From positions 1-35,977 of the forward strand of contig NZ_SPQN01000046.1 of the NCBI RefSeq assembly GCF_004571065.1: a DNA stretch of 35,977 nucleotides. Direction: 5' to 3'. This document shows positions 25,486 to 34,262 of this stretch, in pieces. Each line of letters begins with the position of its first letter. Position 1 is the stretch's first letter. The stretch comes from Geodermatophilus sp. DF01-2 (lineage in GTDB: Bacteria > Actinomycetota > Actinomycetes > Mycobacteriales > Geodermatophilaceae). The translations under genes were made by a program, and so were the position numbers. Below the pieces are notes generated by a model, which was not told the origin of the DNA, ran no database searches, and saw nothing but the letters and a program-made list of their open reading frames with translations.

Positions 25486-28319
25486 GTGCGCAGCACCTCC
25501 AGGCCGTGCTCGCGGGTGTAGTGCAGGTCGCGGCCAGCCACTCGGGCCCGGCCTTCGGTGTCGAGGACGAGCACGAGCTGACCGGCCAGCAGCGGGGAGC
25601 GCTGCCAGGCCGCGACCCAGCACTGCGCCTCCAGGTCGGCGATGGTCGCGTCGATGACGCCGGGCGCGGACAGCTGCGGGGGCAAGCGGAGCGCGCACGA
25701 GGCGACCAGCCGCGCCTGCTTGCCGCGGATCTCCAGGTTGGTGTCCAGCAACACCCGCTCCCGAGTGACCCAGGGCGGCACGAGCAGGCCGTCGGCGTCC
25801 CGGACGACGACCAGCACTTCCAGGCTCATCGCGCCATCGCGGACCTGGGCCTCGCCGCCCGGCCCGTCGTCCACGTCGCCGACGCCGGCCTGCACCCAGT
25901 TGAGCACCGGGCCGGCTGCGCGGTCGACGGTTCCCAGGCGGAAGGTCGCCGCCCGCTGCCGCGCCTCGTCGGCGTGCCGGGCCGCGGTGGCGTGCGCCTC
26001 GACCAGTGCGTCCTGCCAGTCGGCCGGCCCGACGGCGCCGTCGCCGTAGGCCACCTGGACGAGCGGGGCGATGTCGTCGGGCAGCACCACCGGGACGTCG
26101 TCGTCCAGGTGCGGCCGGAGGACGGCGAGGGAGCGCAGCAGCGCCTCCTCCTCGTAGACCAGCCGGGAACCGCGGACCGGCTCCGGTGGGGTCGTGCTCC
26201 AGTCGACGCCGGTGAGCACACAGCGTGGCCGGCTCACGCCAGTCGGTCGGCCGTCCCCGCGGTCGTGCCGATGTAGCCGGCCCATCCGCTGCAGCACCAG
26301 GTCGACCGGGGAGAGGTCGGTGACCAGCAGGTCGAAGTCGACGTCCAGCGACTGCTCGACGACCTGGGACGCGACGACGATGTGCCTGTGCGGGCGCTCG
26401 CCGTCTCGTCCGAACCGGCGGAGCAACTCGGCGTCGTTCGCTGCACGGTCGACGGCGAGGAAGCGGGCGTGCGTGACGGTGACCTGGTCTGCGCCGAACC
26501 GCTCGGCCAGGAAGCGACCGGTCTCCTGGACCCGGGTGACGGTGTTCCGGACGACGAGCGCACACCCGCCGTCGGCGAGCGCCTCGTCCAACAGCGTCGC
26601 CAGCGCCCCCAGGCCGTCGTCCAGGCGCTGCAGCCGTACCGCGCTGCGCCGTCCCGAAGCGGGTGTGGGCAGGTGGATCACCTCGTCGAACCCGGACGTC
26701 GCGGTGATGAGCGGGTACCCACTGTCGTCGGGAGCCTGGAGCCCGGGCGCCTTCCACCCGGCCAGCGCCGCCCTTCCGCCGCGGTAGGCGGCGACCATCT
26801 CCTGGCGCCGTCGGGCAGGCAGCGTCGCCGAGAGCAGCACGACCGGGATCCCGTACGCCCCCAGCCAGTGCAGGGCCCGGTCGAGATAGGAGGACATATA
26901 CGTGTCGTAGGCGTGCACCTCGTCGATGACCACGACTTTCGACGCCAGCGCCAGGTGACGGAGCATCAGGTGACGGCTCTTCAGTGCCGAGAACAGCGCC
27001 TGGTCGACGGTGCCGACGACGAAGGAGGCGAGCACGCCCTTCTTGCGGCCCTGGAGCCATTCATGCACGACGGTCGCCAGCGCCAGTCGAGGGGCGAATC
27101 CGGTGGCCTCGCTGCGCCGGCCGCGTCGCGCGTCCTCCTCGTCGTCGACCGCGATGGCGGTGACCTGCCGCTCGCGCATCAGCCCCTGGTACTCGTCGTT
27201 GAGCGATGCCTTGCCGTGGGCGAGGAAGATGGAGTGCGGCGCGCTGCCGGGCAGCCTGTCCATCCAGTCGCGGACGCGGCCGAACATCGCATCCGTCGTC
27301 GCCTGGGTCGGGAGGGCGATGAAGCACCCGCCGGCTCCGGTGCGCTGGGCGAGAACTTCGGCGGCGAGTAAGGCAGCCTCGGTCTTGCCCTCCCCCATCG
27401 GCGCCTCGATCACCATCAGGCCCGGGTCGTGCAGAGACGTAGCCGTGTCCACCGCACGGGCCTGGACCGGGCGGGCGGGACCGGAGAAGCCGAACCGCTG
27501 GGTGACCAAATCATCCACGTCGACGCTGCTGGGTTCGGAGTGCCACGGGGTCGGGAGGTCGAGATCCTGCCAGGCCCGATCGAGCCGAACCTGTGTCAGC
27601 TCCACCGTGCTGTAGGAGAAGAGATCCGCGTTGCTGGCGATCCAGTCGGCCAGGATGACGATCGCGGTCATCAGCACCTGCGCCGGCTGCGACGGGATGA
27701 TGATCCGAGAGAGGTCGCCGTCGTCGAGGAAGCGCACCTGACGGTCCAGGTACTCGTCCTGCACCTCGGTCCAGCGCCCCTCGCCCATGAGCTCCGTACG
27801 GAACGGCGCGTCGCGGACCTGCTGGAACGTCGGCGCGACACCGTGGTGACCGCCGACCACGACGGCGAGCCGGTGGGCATCGACGTCCGCCCAGCCGTGC
27901 CGTGCGCCCAGCCAGCGGACCAGGCACGCGTGCCCGGCCAGCTCGTGCCGGAGCTCCCGACGGTTCGCGTACGGGCCCTTGACCGGCAGTCCTGCGCGGG
28001 TCATCGCGTCGGCGAGTGGCGGGCACTGGAACGCGAAGACCGGTGTCGCCTTGCCGACGTCGTGGATTCCGGCCAGCCACACGACGAGTCTTCGGGCACG
28101 GGCTTCATCGCCGTCGACAGCGGCCGCGACGACCCGGCGGACCGAGACGGGCAGCCACGCATCCCACAATCGACCGGCAACCGCGGCGGTGTCGTCGAGG
28201 TGACGCCACAGCGGCATCCATTCGGGCACGTCGCGGGGATCGTCCCGGTCGTAGTAGGTCTTCGCCCAGACGGAGGCGGCGGCCGCACTCAGCGCGATTG
28301 GGACCTGGTCGTCCACCAC
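25482..28319 (-). CDS. cas3: Cas3 helicase-nuclease
   Basis: A 945-residue Cas3 that degrades DNA marked by Cascade. The N-terminal HD nuclease has His40 (WRHLDDTA), His86-Asp87 (GIHDVGK) and further histidines in GGHHGVA. The SF2 helicase has Walker A GEGKT at 309-313, DEVH at 466-469, SATLP at 497-501 and the QRMGRLHRHDRG motif VI, followed by the C-terminal domain. No active-site residue appears lost. The frame opens earlier, but two adjacent GTG codons (28319, 28316) lie just after GGGGGAG, and HD-domain similarity begins there. First gene of the cas operon; the mini-CRISPR lies 53 bp upstream in the same sense. Confidence 0.95.
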   Translation of the reverse strand: MVDDQVPIALSAAAASVWAKTYYDRDDPRDVPEWMPLWRHLDDTAAVAGRLWDAWLPVSVRRVVAAAVDGDEARARRLVVWLAGIHDVGKATPVFAFQCPPLADAMTRAGLPVKGPYANRRELRHELAGHACLVRWLGARHGWADVDAHRLAVVVGGHHGVAPTFQQVRDAPFRTELMGEGRWTEVQDEYLDRQVRFLDDGDLSRIIIPSQPAQVLMTAIVILADWIASNADLFSYSTVELTQVRLDRAWQDLDLPTPWHSEPSSVDVDDLVTQRFGFSGPARPVQARAVDTATSLHDPGLMVIEAPMGEGKTEAALLAAEVLAQRTGAGGCFIALPTQATTDAMFGRVRDWMDRLPGSAPHSIFLAHGKASLNDEYQGLMRERQVTAIAVDDEEDARRGRRSEATGFAPRLALATVVHEWLQGRKKGVLASFVVGTVDQALFSALKSRHLMLRHLALASKVVVIDEVHAYDTYMSSYLDRALHWLGAYGIPVVLLSATLPARRRQEMVAAYRGGRAALAGWKAPGLQAPDDSGYPLITATSGFDEVIHLPTPASGRRSAVRLQRLDDGLGALATLLDEALADGGCALVVRNTVTRVQETGRFLAERFGADQVTVTHARFLAVDRAANDAELLRRFGRDGERPHRHIVVASQVVEQSLDVDFDLLVTDLSPVDLVLQRMGRLHRHDRGDGRPTGVSRPRCVLTGVDWSTTPPEPVRGSRLVYEEEALLRSLAVLRPHLDDDVPVVLPDDIAPLVQVAYGDGAVGPADWQDALVEAHATAARHADEARQRAATFRLGTVDRAAGPVLNWVQAGVGDVDDGPGGEAQVRDGAMSLEVLVVVRDADGLLVPPWVTRERVLLDTNLEIRGKQARLVASCALRLPPQLSAPGVIDATIADLEAQCWVAAWQRSPLLAGQLVLVLDTEGRARVAGRDLHYTREHGLEVLRT

Positions 28320-28371
28320 GTGACTCCCCCCGTCGTCACTGACCGCAGTCTCGCAGTGACCACCCGGGGTT

Positions 28372-28448
28372 CCGCAACCCCCGCTATCGCGGGGAGCACA
28401 CACCACCGTCCGAGAACAGCGGCTCACCTCTGCCGAGCAGAGATCAAC
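28372..28448 (-). ncRNA. Degenerate two-repeat mini-CRISPR upstream of cas3 (candidate regulatory crRNA)
   Basis: Two repeat-like elements in the same sense as cas3. The upstream one (28421-28448) keeps the exact 3' end GTGAGCC and has a replaced hairpin, CTCTGC/GCAGAG, at the same place; 17 of 28 bases match the array repeat. The downstream one (28372-28399) keeps GTGCTCCCCGCG and the CCCCGC/GCGGGG stem with an altered loop and tail. Both are exactly 21+7 nt around the expected Cas6e cut. Between them lie 21 bases instead of 33, so processing would yield a crRNA with a normal handle and a guide of about 20 nt. The guide matches an upstream site (28688-28709). This has the architecture of CreR/CreA-type crRNA-like RNAs known from type I systems; function is inferred. 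Confidence 0.75.
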
Positions 28449-28629
28449 GTGCTGGGGAACGGGCCTCCTCGACAGACGTGCAGCGGTACCAGCCGTTCCG
28501 ACTCGCCACATGGACCGTCAACCGAGACGGTGCCATCTGGAGAGTCATGGAGCTGTCATGGAGCTCTTCCCAGGTCGAGACGGACGGAGGGACAGGCTGG
28601 CGTGGCCGGAACCACCGGTGAGCGGTCAT
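28444..28629 (-). CDS. Possible 61-residue small protein in the cas leader
   Basis: ATG 28629 follows GGAGG by nine bases, and the frame gives 61 residues (MTAHRWFRPRQPVPPSVST to SPAR), ending inside the first mini-CRISPR repeat. The product is basic and not similar to anything I recognise. It may be a real leader peptide or chance. The same GAGGAT that serves as ribosome site also looks like a -10 box, which would leave the gene leaderless. Confidence 0.3.
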   Translation of the reverse strand: MTAHRWFRPRQPVPPSVSTWEELHDSSMTLQMAPSRLTVHVASRNGWYRCTSVEEARSPAR

Positions 28630-28636
28630 GAAGGCG

Positions 28637-28665
28637 ATCCTCCCGACTTCCCCCTTGCAAGTCAA
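28637..28665 (-). promoter_or_regulatory. Candidate promoter of the cas operon
   Basis: On the minus strand TTGACT (28665-28660) is separated by 17 bases from GAGGAT (28642-28637), a plausible primary-sigma promoter reading through the mini-CRISPR into cas3. The -35 match is strong and the -10 match partial. An alternative TAGAGG at about 28688-28683 lies directly beside the mini-CRISPR target. Confidence 0.4.
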
Positions 28666-28687
28666 CGCTTCTGCTCCCTCCTCCTCT

Positions 28688-28712
28688 ACACCACCTTTCC
28701 GAGAACAGGTTC
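28688..28712 (-). promoter_or_regulatory. Probable target site of the mini-CRISPR guide
   Basis: Read on the minus strand, AAC is followed by CTGTTCTCGGA, identical to the first 11 guide bases of the mini-CRISPR. After a one-base length difference, GGTGGTGT also matches. AAC is the motif predicted from the first bases of most array spacers. The site lies about 23 bp upstream of the candidate -35 box. Confidence 0.65.
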
Positions 28713-28790
28713 GGCACGGCAGCGGGTTAGTCCATCGCCGCCAAGGCGGAGACCTGCACGCAGCGGATCATGGCGGATCGGATGGCCGCG

Positions 28791-29042
28791 TCAGTAGTGG
28801 TAGCGCGCCTGCAGGACGACGAGCTGGTCACCGTCGACGGTGTAGACGAGGCGGTGCTCCTGGTCGATCCGGCGGGACCAGCAACCGGACAGATCACCGC
28901 TGAGTCGCTCCGGTTTGCCGGTTCCGACTCCGGGGTTGCGCGCGGCCTCCGTGATCAGCCGGTTGATCCTGTGCAGTGTCTTCCGGTCGCCGACCCAACT
29001 GGTGTAGTCCTCCCAGCCACGCGTGGTGAAGGCGATCCTCAC
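28791..29042 (-). CDS. yoeB: YoeB-family mRNA interferase toxin
   Basis: An 83-residue RelE-superfamily toxin of the YoeB type, a ribosome-dependent nuclease that cuts mRNA in the A site. It begins RIAFTTRGWEDYTSW and shows NPGVGTGKPERLSGDLSGCW, SRRIDQEHRLVYTV and the obligatory C-terminal ARYHY, so the catalytic Glu, Arg, His and Tyr positions are all present. The ATG start overlaps the antitoxin stop (ATGA), so the toxin is translated only after its antitoxin. It borders the cas control region. Confidence 0.95.
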   Translation of the reverse strand: MRIAFTTRGWEDYTSWVGDRKTLHRINRLITEAARNPGVGTGKPERLSGDLSGCWSRRIDQEHRLVYTVDGDQLVVLQARYHY

Positions 29043-29284
29043 TCGATCAGGTCGCGCACCTGCGCACGTCGGTCAGCCACCTCGGCGAGGCTTTCACGGA
29101 GTCGGCGAGCGTTCTCGGGCGATTGCAGGAGGTAGACCGTCTCTTTGAGTGAGCGGTATTCGTCGGCCGAGACGAGGAACGCCGTCCCCTTCTTTGAGAC
29201 GATCTCCACGGCGACCTGGTCGGCGTTGACCTCCTCGATCAGCGGGAACAGTCGCTGACGCGCCTCACTCGCGGTGACGGACAT
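29039..29284 (-). CDS. yefM: YefM-family antitoxin
   Basis: An 81-residue Phd/YefM antitoxin with an N-terminal DNA-binding fold (MSVTASEARQRLFPLIEEV, KKGTAFLVSADEYRSLKETV) and a C-terminal segment that wraps the toxin (SLAEVADRRAQVRDLIE). First gene of the toxin-antitoxin pair, with an AT-richer start region at 29285-29325 (AAAAACTGTACCAG) where it presumably represses itself. A close paralogue without a toxin lies at 9850-10158 in the same orientation. Confidence 0.95.
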   Translation of the reverse strand: MSVTASEARQRLFPLIEEVNADQVAVEIVSKKGTAFLVSADEYRSLKETVYLLQSPENARRLRESLAEVADRRAQVRDLIE

Positions 29285-29323
29285 AAAACCCCCATCGGCA
29301 GGTGGTACGAAAAACTGTACCAG

Positions 29324-30478
29324 TCAGCCGACGCCGAGGTCGCGGGCGATGAGCATCCGCTGCACCTCGCTGGTGCCCTCGCCGATCTCCAGGATCTTCG
29401 CATCCCGGTAGAAGCGGCCCACCGGGAACTCGTTCATGAAGCCGTAGCCCCCGTGCACCTGGGTGGCGTAGCGGGCGTTCTCCATCGCCATCTCCGAGCT
29501 GTACAGCTTGGCGATCGCGGCCTCGCGCTTGAACGGCTCACCCCGCAGCATCTTCTCGGCGGCCCGGTAGTAGGCCAGCCGTGCGGTGGAGGCGCGCACC
29601 TCCATGTCGGCGATCATGAACTGGATCGCCTGGTTGCGGCCGATCGGCTGGCCGAACGCCTCCCGCTGCGCGGCGTACTTCACCGACTCGTCCACGCAAC
29701 CCTGCGCCAGTCCCACGGCCAGCGCCGAGATCGCGATCCGGCCCTCGTCGAGGATGGAGAGGAACTGCGCGTAGCCGCGGCCGCGCTCTCCCACCAGGTT
29801 CTCCTCCGGCACTCGGCAGTCGCTGAACGACAGCTCGCGGGTGTCCGAGGCGTTCCAGCCGACCTTCGAGTACCGCTGGCCGACGCTGAACCCCGGCGTC
29901 CCCGACGGGATGGCGATCGCCGAGATCTCCTTGCCGCCGTCGGACCGGGTGCCGGTGACCGCGGTGACGGTGACCAGCTCGGTCAGGTCCGTGCCGGAGT
30001 TCGTGATGAACGCCTTCGAGCCGTTGACCACCCAGTGCCCGTCCTCCAGGCGCGCGGTGGTGCGGGTGGCGCCGGCGTCCGAGCCGCCACCGGGCTCGGT
30101 CAGGCCGAACGCGGCCAGCGCCTCCCCCGCGCACAGCCGGGGCAGCCACTGCTGCTTCTGCTCCTCGGTGCCGAACCGGTAGATCGGCATCGCGCCCAGC
30201 GAGACGCCGGCCTCGAGGGTGATCGCGACCGACGAGTCGACCCGCGCCAGCTCCTCCAGCGCCACGCACAGCGTGAAGTAGGTGCCGCCCGACCCGCCGT
30301 ACTCCTCGGGAAACGGCAGGCCGAACAGGCCGAGCTCGCCCATCTGCCGCACGATCGCGGTCGGGAACTCGTCGCCTTCGTAGAACGCCCCGATCTGCGG
30401 TGCGACGACGTCCTCCGCGAACTCGCGCACCACCTTGCGCAGGGCTTCGGTCTCCTCGTCGAGCCGGTAGTCCAGCAC
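29324..30478 (-). CDS. Acyl-CoA dehydrogenase, probably for isovaleryl- or branched-chain acyl-CoA
   Basis: A 384-residue FAD-dependent acyl-CoA dehydrogenase. Family signatures are clear: FGLTEPGGGSDAGATRTTA (FAD/substrate-binding), GSKAFITNSGTDL, QREAFGQPIGRNQAIQFMIA, and the C-terminal QVHGGYGFMNEFPVGRFYRD and EIGEGTSEVQR, where the Glu of GEGTSE is the usual catalytic base position. It starts 6 bp after the carboxylase alpha gene. The same order (dehydrogenase, accA1, accD1, TetR) occurs in the mycobacterial leucine-catabolism cluster with FadE19, so a branched-chain acyl-CoA is the likely substrate. Confidence 0.9.
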   Translation of the reverse strand: MLDYRLDEETEALRKVVREFAEDVVAPQIGAFYEGDEFPTAIVRQMGELGLFGLPFPEEYGGSGGTYFTLCVALEELARVDSSVAITLEAGVSLGAMPIYRFGTEEQKQQWLPRLCAGEALAAFGLTEPGGGSDAGATRTTARLEDGHWVVNGSKAFITNSGTDLTELVTVTAVTGTRSDGGKEISAIAIPSGTPGFSVGQRYSKVGWNASDTRELSFSDCRVPEENLVGERGRGYAQFLSILDEGRIAISALAVGLAQGCVDESVKYAAQREAFGQPIGRNQAIQFMIADMEVRASTARLAYYRAAEKMLRGEPFKREAAIAKLYSSEMAMENARYATQVHGGYGFMNEFPVGRFYRDAKILEIGEGTSEVQRMLIARDLGVG

Positions 30479-30484
30479 CTCAGG

Positions 30485-32479
30485 TCACTCTCCCTCGTCG
30501 GCGGCCGATGGGGTCACCACGGCCACCTGCTCGTCCAGCCGGACCTGTTGGCCGGCCGTCACGCCGAGCTCGGTGACCGTCCCGGCGAGGGGTGCGGTCA
30601 GCACGTGCTCCATCTTCATCGCCTCGACGACCAGCAGCGGGGCGCCTGCCTCGACCCGGTCGCCGACCGCGGCCTGCACCACCGTCACCGTTCCGGGCAT
30701 GGGTGCGGTGACGGCGCCGTCGCCGGCCGCGCCCTCGGCCGCCGCGTGCAGCCGCTCGTGCTCGCGCAGCGCGGTCACCCGCCCGTCGGTGGCCAGCCAC
30801 ACCTGCCCACCCGTGTAGACGACGGTGTAGCGGGCGGTGACGCCGTCCAGGGTCACCACGAACTCGTCCCCGTCCCGGGTGGCGCTCCCCCGCACCGGCT
30901 CGCCGTCCCCCACACGCAGCTCGGCCGCCGACGACTCGCCCCGCACCCGCACCGTCACCGGGTCCCCACCGGCGGCCTGCAGCCGGCGCACGGTCCAGGC
31001 CGGCTCGCCGAGCCGCCAGCCGTCGGGGACGTCCCAGCGGTCGACCACCGGGCCGGCCGGTTCGGCTTCCAGCAGCTCGTACAGCGCCGCCGCCGCGTAC
31101 ACCGACGACGGCACCGGCTCGGCCGCGGTGAGCGCCTCGCCGCGCCGCTCGATCAGGCCGGTGTCCAGCCGCCCGGCGACCACGTCGGGATCGGTGAGCA
31201 GCGCGCGCAGGAACGCGGTGTTGGTCGGCACCCCGAGGACGGCGGTGTGCCCCAGCGCGCCGACCAGCCGGGCGCGCGCGGTCTCCCGGTCCGGGCCGTG
31301 GGCGACCACCTTGGCCAGCATCGGGTCGTAGTCGGTGCCGACCACCGAACCCACGGCCAGCGAAGAGTCGAGACGGATTCCCGCGCCGGTCGGCTCCCGC
31401 AGGCCGAGCACGGTGCCGGTCTGCGGGAGGAAGCCGCGGGTCGGGTCCTCGGCGTAGAGCCGCGCCTCGATCGCGTGCCCGGTCAGCCGGACGTCACCCT
31501 GGGTCAGCGGCAGCGGCTCCCCCGCGGCGACGCGGACCTGCAGCTCGACCAGATCCAGGCCGGTGACCATCTCGGTGACCGGGTGCTCGACCTGCAGCCG
31601 GGTGTTCATCTCGAGGAAGAAGAAGTCGCTCGGCCGTTCCGCGTCGACGATGAACTCCACCGTGCCGGCCCCGGTGTAGCCGACCGCGCGCGCCGCCTCG
31701 ACCGCGGCGGCGCCCATGGCCGCGCGCTGCGCCTCGTCGAGCAGCGGGGACGGCGCCTCCTCGATCACCTTCTGGTGCCGGCGCTGCAGGCTGCACTCCC
31801 GCTCGCCGAGGTGGACGACTCTGCCGTGCGCGTCGCCGAACACCTGAACCTCGATGTGCCGGGCAGAGCCGATGTAGCGCTCGACCAGCAGGGTGTCGTC
31901 GCCGAACGAGCCGCGGGCCTCGCGGCGGGCGGCGGCGATCTGGTCGGCCAGCTCGGCCTGCGACCGCACCACGCGCATGCCCTTGCCGCCCCCGCCGGCA
32001 CTCGGCTTGAGCAGCACCGGGAAGCCGGCCTCGACCGCGGCGGCCGCGACCTCGTCGTCCGACATGCCCGGCTCGGTGCGGCCGGGGACGACGGGGACGC
32101 CGGCGGCCATCACCGTCTGCTTGGCGCGGATCTTGTCGCCCATCGCCTCGATCGCCGCGACCGGCGGGCCGATGAAGACGACGCCGGCCTTCTCGGCGGC
32201 CCGGGCGAACTCCACGTTCTCCGAGAGGAAGCCGTAGCCGGGGTGCACCGCCTGCGCCCCGGTGCGGACAGCGGCGTCGAGCACCCGATCGATCGACAGG
32301 TAGCTCTGCGCCGCGGGTGCGGGCCCGATGGGGACGGCGACGTCGGCCTGGCGCACGTGCCGAGCCCCGACGTCGGCGTCGCTGTAGACGGCGACCGAGC
32401 GGATGCCCATCGCACGCAGCGTGCGGACGACCCGGACGGCGATCTCGCCGCGGTTGGCGACCAGGATGGTGTCGAACAT
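30485..32479 (-). CDS. accA1: Acyl-CoA carboxylase alpha subunit (biotin carboxylase plus biotin carrier)
   Basis: A 664-residue biotin-dependent carboxylase alpha chain. Biotin carboxylase occupies about residues 1-450: [32 protein letters not shown], the ATP-binding [14 protein letters not shown], and [20 protein letters not shown]. The C-terminal carrier domain carries the biotinylated lysine in EAMKMEH. ATG 32479 follows a GAGGCGAGG site; the frame is open upstream without support. Together with the beta subunit it probably forms methylcrotonyl-CoA carboxylase, though acetyl/propionyl-CoA carboxylase alpha chains look much the same. Confidence 0.92.
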   Translation of the reverse strand: MFDTILVANRGEIAVRVVRTLRAMGIRSVAVYSDADVGARHVRQADVAVPIGPAPAAQSYLSIDRVLDAAVRTGAQAVHPGYGFLSENVEFARAAEKAGVVFIGPPVAAIEAMGDKIRAKQTVMAAGVPVVPGRTEPGMSDDEVAAAAVEAGFPVLLKPSAGGGGKGMRVVRSQAELADQIAAARREARGSFGDDTLLVERYIGSARHIEVQVFGDAHGRVVHLGERECSLQRRHQKVIEEAPSPLLDEAQRAAMGAAAVEAARAVGYTGAGTVEFIVDAERPSDFFFLEMNTRLQVEHPVTEMVTGLDLVELQVRVAAGEPLPLTQGDVRLTGHAIEARLYAEDPTRGFLPQTGTVLGLREPTGAGIRLDSSLAVGSVVGTDYDPMLAKVVAHGPDRETARARLVGALGHTAVLGVPTNTAFLRALLTDPDVVAGRLDTGLIERRGEALTAAEPVPSSVYAAAALYELLEAEPAGPVVDRWDVPDGWRLGEPAWTVRRLQAAGGDPVTVRVRGESSAAELRVGDGEPVRGSATRDGDEFVVTLDGVTARYTVVYTGGQVWLATDGRVTALREHERLHAAAEGAAGDGAVTAPMPGTVTVVQAAVGDRVEAGAPLLVVEAMKMEHVLTAPLAGTVTELGVTAGQQVRLDEQVAVVTPSAADEGE

Positions 32480-32591
32480 GCCTCGCCTCACTGTTCCCTC
32501 GAGGATGCTCGGGCGCTGAGTGCCCCTGCACTCACCGCCAGAGCACCGCCGGACCCATGAAGGGGACTCCCGGTACCGCGAATCACGCCGA

Positions 32592-34205
32592 TCACATCCG
32601 GAAGACGCCGTAGCCGAGCTCACCCAGCGGTGCGTTGGCGCAGGCGGCCAGGGCCAGACCCAGCACGGTGCGGGTCTGGGCGGGGTCGATGACGCCGTCG
32701 TCCCACAGCCGGGCGGTGGCGTAGTAGGGATGACCCTGGGACTCGTACTGGTCGCGGATCGGCTTCTTGAACGCCTCTTCCTCCTCTGCCGGCCACTCCT
32801 CGCCGCGGGCCTCCAGGCCGTCGCGGCGCACCTGGGCCAGCACCGAGGCCGCCTGCTCCCCGCCCATGACGGAGATGCGGGAGTTGGGCCAGGTGAAGAG
32901 GAAGCGGGGCGAGTACGCCCGGCCGCACATCGAGTAGTTGCCGGCGCCGAACGACCCGCCGATGACCACGGTCAGCTTGGGCACCCGGGCGCAGGCGACG
33001 GCGGTGACCATCTTGGCGCCGTGCTTGGCGATGCCCCCGGCCTCGTAGTCACGGCCGACCATGAAGCCGGAGATGTTCTGCAGGAACAGCAGCGGGATGC
33101 TGCGCCGGTCGCACAGCTCGATGAAGTGCGCGCCCTTGAGCGCCGACTCGCCGAACAGGACGCCGTTGTTGGCGACGATCCCGACCGGATGACCGTGCAG
33201 CCGGGCGAAGCCGGTGACCAGGGTCTGCCCGTAGAGCGGCTTGAACTCGGCGAACCGGCTGCCGTCGACCAGCCGGGCGATCACCTCGCGGACGTCGTAG
33301 GGGGTGCGGGGATCGGGCGGCACCACCTCGTAGAGCGACTCCGGCGGGTGCAGCGGCTCCTCCACCGGTCCGACGTCCCACGGGCGGGGGTTTCGCGGGC
33401 CGAGCGTGCCGACGATCTGGCGGACCAGCTGCAGGGCGTGCGCGTCGTCCTCGGCCAGGTGGTCGGTGACCCCGCTGACCCGGCTGTGCAGGTCTCCCCC
33501 GCCGAGCTCCTCGGCGGAGACGACCTCGCCGGTCGCCGCCTTCACCAACGGCGGCCCGCCGAGGAAGATCGTGCCCTGCTCGCGGACGATCACCGCCTCG
33601 TCACTCATCGCCGGCACGTACGCGCCCCCTGCCGTGCAGGAGCCCAGGACGGCCGCGATCTGGGCGATGCCGGCCTTGGACAGGTTGGCCTGGTTGTAGA
33701 AGATCCGGCCGAAGTGCTCGCGGTCGGGGAAGACGTCGTCCTGCATCGGCAGGAACGCACCGCCGGAGTCGACCAGGTAGATGCAGGGCAGCCGGTTCTG
33801 GAGCGCTACCTCCTGCGCCCGGAGGTGCTTCTTCACCGTCATCGGGTAGTAGGTGCCGCCCTTGACGGTGGCGTCGTTGGCGACGACGACGCACTCTCGC
33901 CCGGCGATCCGGCCGATGCCGGTGATGATCCCGGCGGCCGGCGCATCGCCGCCGTACATGCCGTGGGCGGCCAGCGGGGAGAGCTCGAGGAACGGGCTGC
34001 CCGGGTCGAGCAGCGCGTCGACCCGCTCGCGCGGCAGCAGCTTGCCGCGGGAGACGTGCCGCTCCCGTGCCCGCTCGCCGCCGCCGTCGGCCACCCGACG
34101 CAGCTGTCCGGCCAGGTCGGCGGCGAGCGCGGCGTGCGCCTCGGCGTTGCGCGCCGCGGCTCCGGCGTCGGCAGGTGGCCTGCGGGCCAGCACGGGGGCG
34201 TCCAC
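32592..34205 (-). CDS. accD1: Acyl-CoA carboxylase beta subunit, methylcrotonyl-CoA carboxylase type
   Basis: A 537-residue carboxyltransferase that moves CO2 from biotin to the acyl-CoA. The methylcrotonyl-CoA type is indicated by [77 protein letters not shown] and [20 protein letters not shown]. The frame starts at GTG 34205 inside the operator region and ends 112 bp before the alpha gene. First gene of a three-gene operon controlled by the divergent TetR gene. Confidence 0.92.
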   Translation of the reverse strand: MDAPVLARRPPADAGAAARNAEAHAALAADLAGQLRRVADGGGERARERHVSRGKLLPRERVDALLDPGSPFLELSPLAAHGMYGGDAPAAGIITGIGRIAGRECVVVANDATVKGGTYYPMTVKKHLRAQEVALQNRLPCIYLVDSGGAFLPMQDDVFPDREHFGRIFYNQANLSKAGIAQIAAVLGSCTAGGAYVPAMSDEAVIVREQGTIFLGGPPLVKAATGEVVSAEELGGGDLHSRVSGVTDHLAEDDAHALQLVRQIVGTLGPRNPRPWDVGPVEEPLHPPESLYEVVPPDPRTPYDVREVIARLVDGSRFAEFKPLYGQTLVTGFARLHGHPVGIVANNGVLFGESALKGAHFIELCDRRSIPLLFLQNISGFMVGRDYEAGGIAKHGAKMVTAVACARVPKLTVVIGGSFGAGNYSMCGRAYSPRFLFTWPNSRISVMGGEQAASVLAQVRRDGLEARGEEWPAEEEEAFKKPIRDQYESQGHPYYATARLWDDGVIDPAQTRTVLGLALAACANAPLGELGYGVFRM

Positions 34206-34211
34206 GGGCGT

Positions 34212-34256
34212 GATGTTAACGAGGGTTCACGCGCTGGGTCAACGCGCGTTAACATC
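34212..34256. promoter_or_regulatory. TetR operator between the carboxylase operon and its regulator
   Basis: A perfect 10-bp inverted repeat, GATGTTAACG (34212-34221) and CGTTAACATC (34247-34256), fills the 57-bp gap between divergent starts at 34205 and 34263. Inner half-sites GTTCAC and GTCAAC give two overlapping GTTAAC-type dyads, as if two TetR dimers bind side by side. Occupancy would block both genes. Confidence 0.8.
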
Positions 34257-34262
34257 CCGACC

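Noticed and set aside
25486..27060. N-terminal extension of cse1 through cas3
   Set aside because: It is a shadow frame of cas3; the ATGA junction and the conserved cse1 start fix the gene at 25485.
28510..28797. A plus-strand frame in the region upstream of cas3
   Set aside because: It lies opposite the candidate promoter and mini-CRISPR, is basic low-complexity sequence and shows no domain or good ribosome site.
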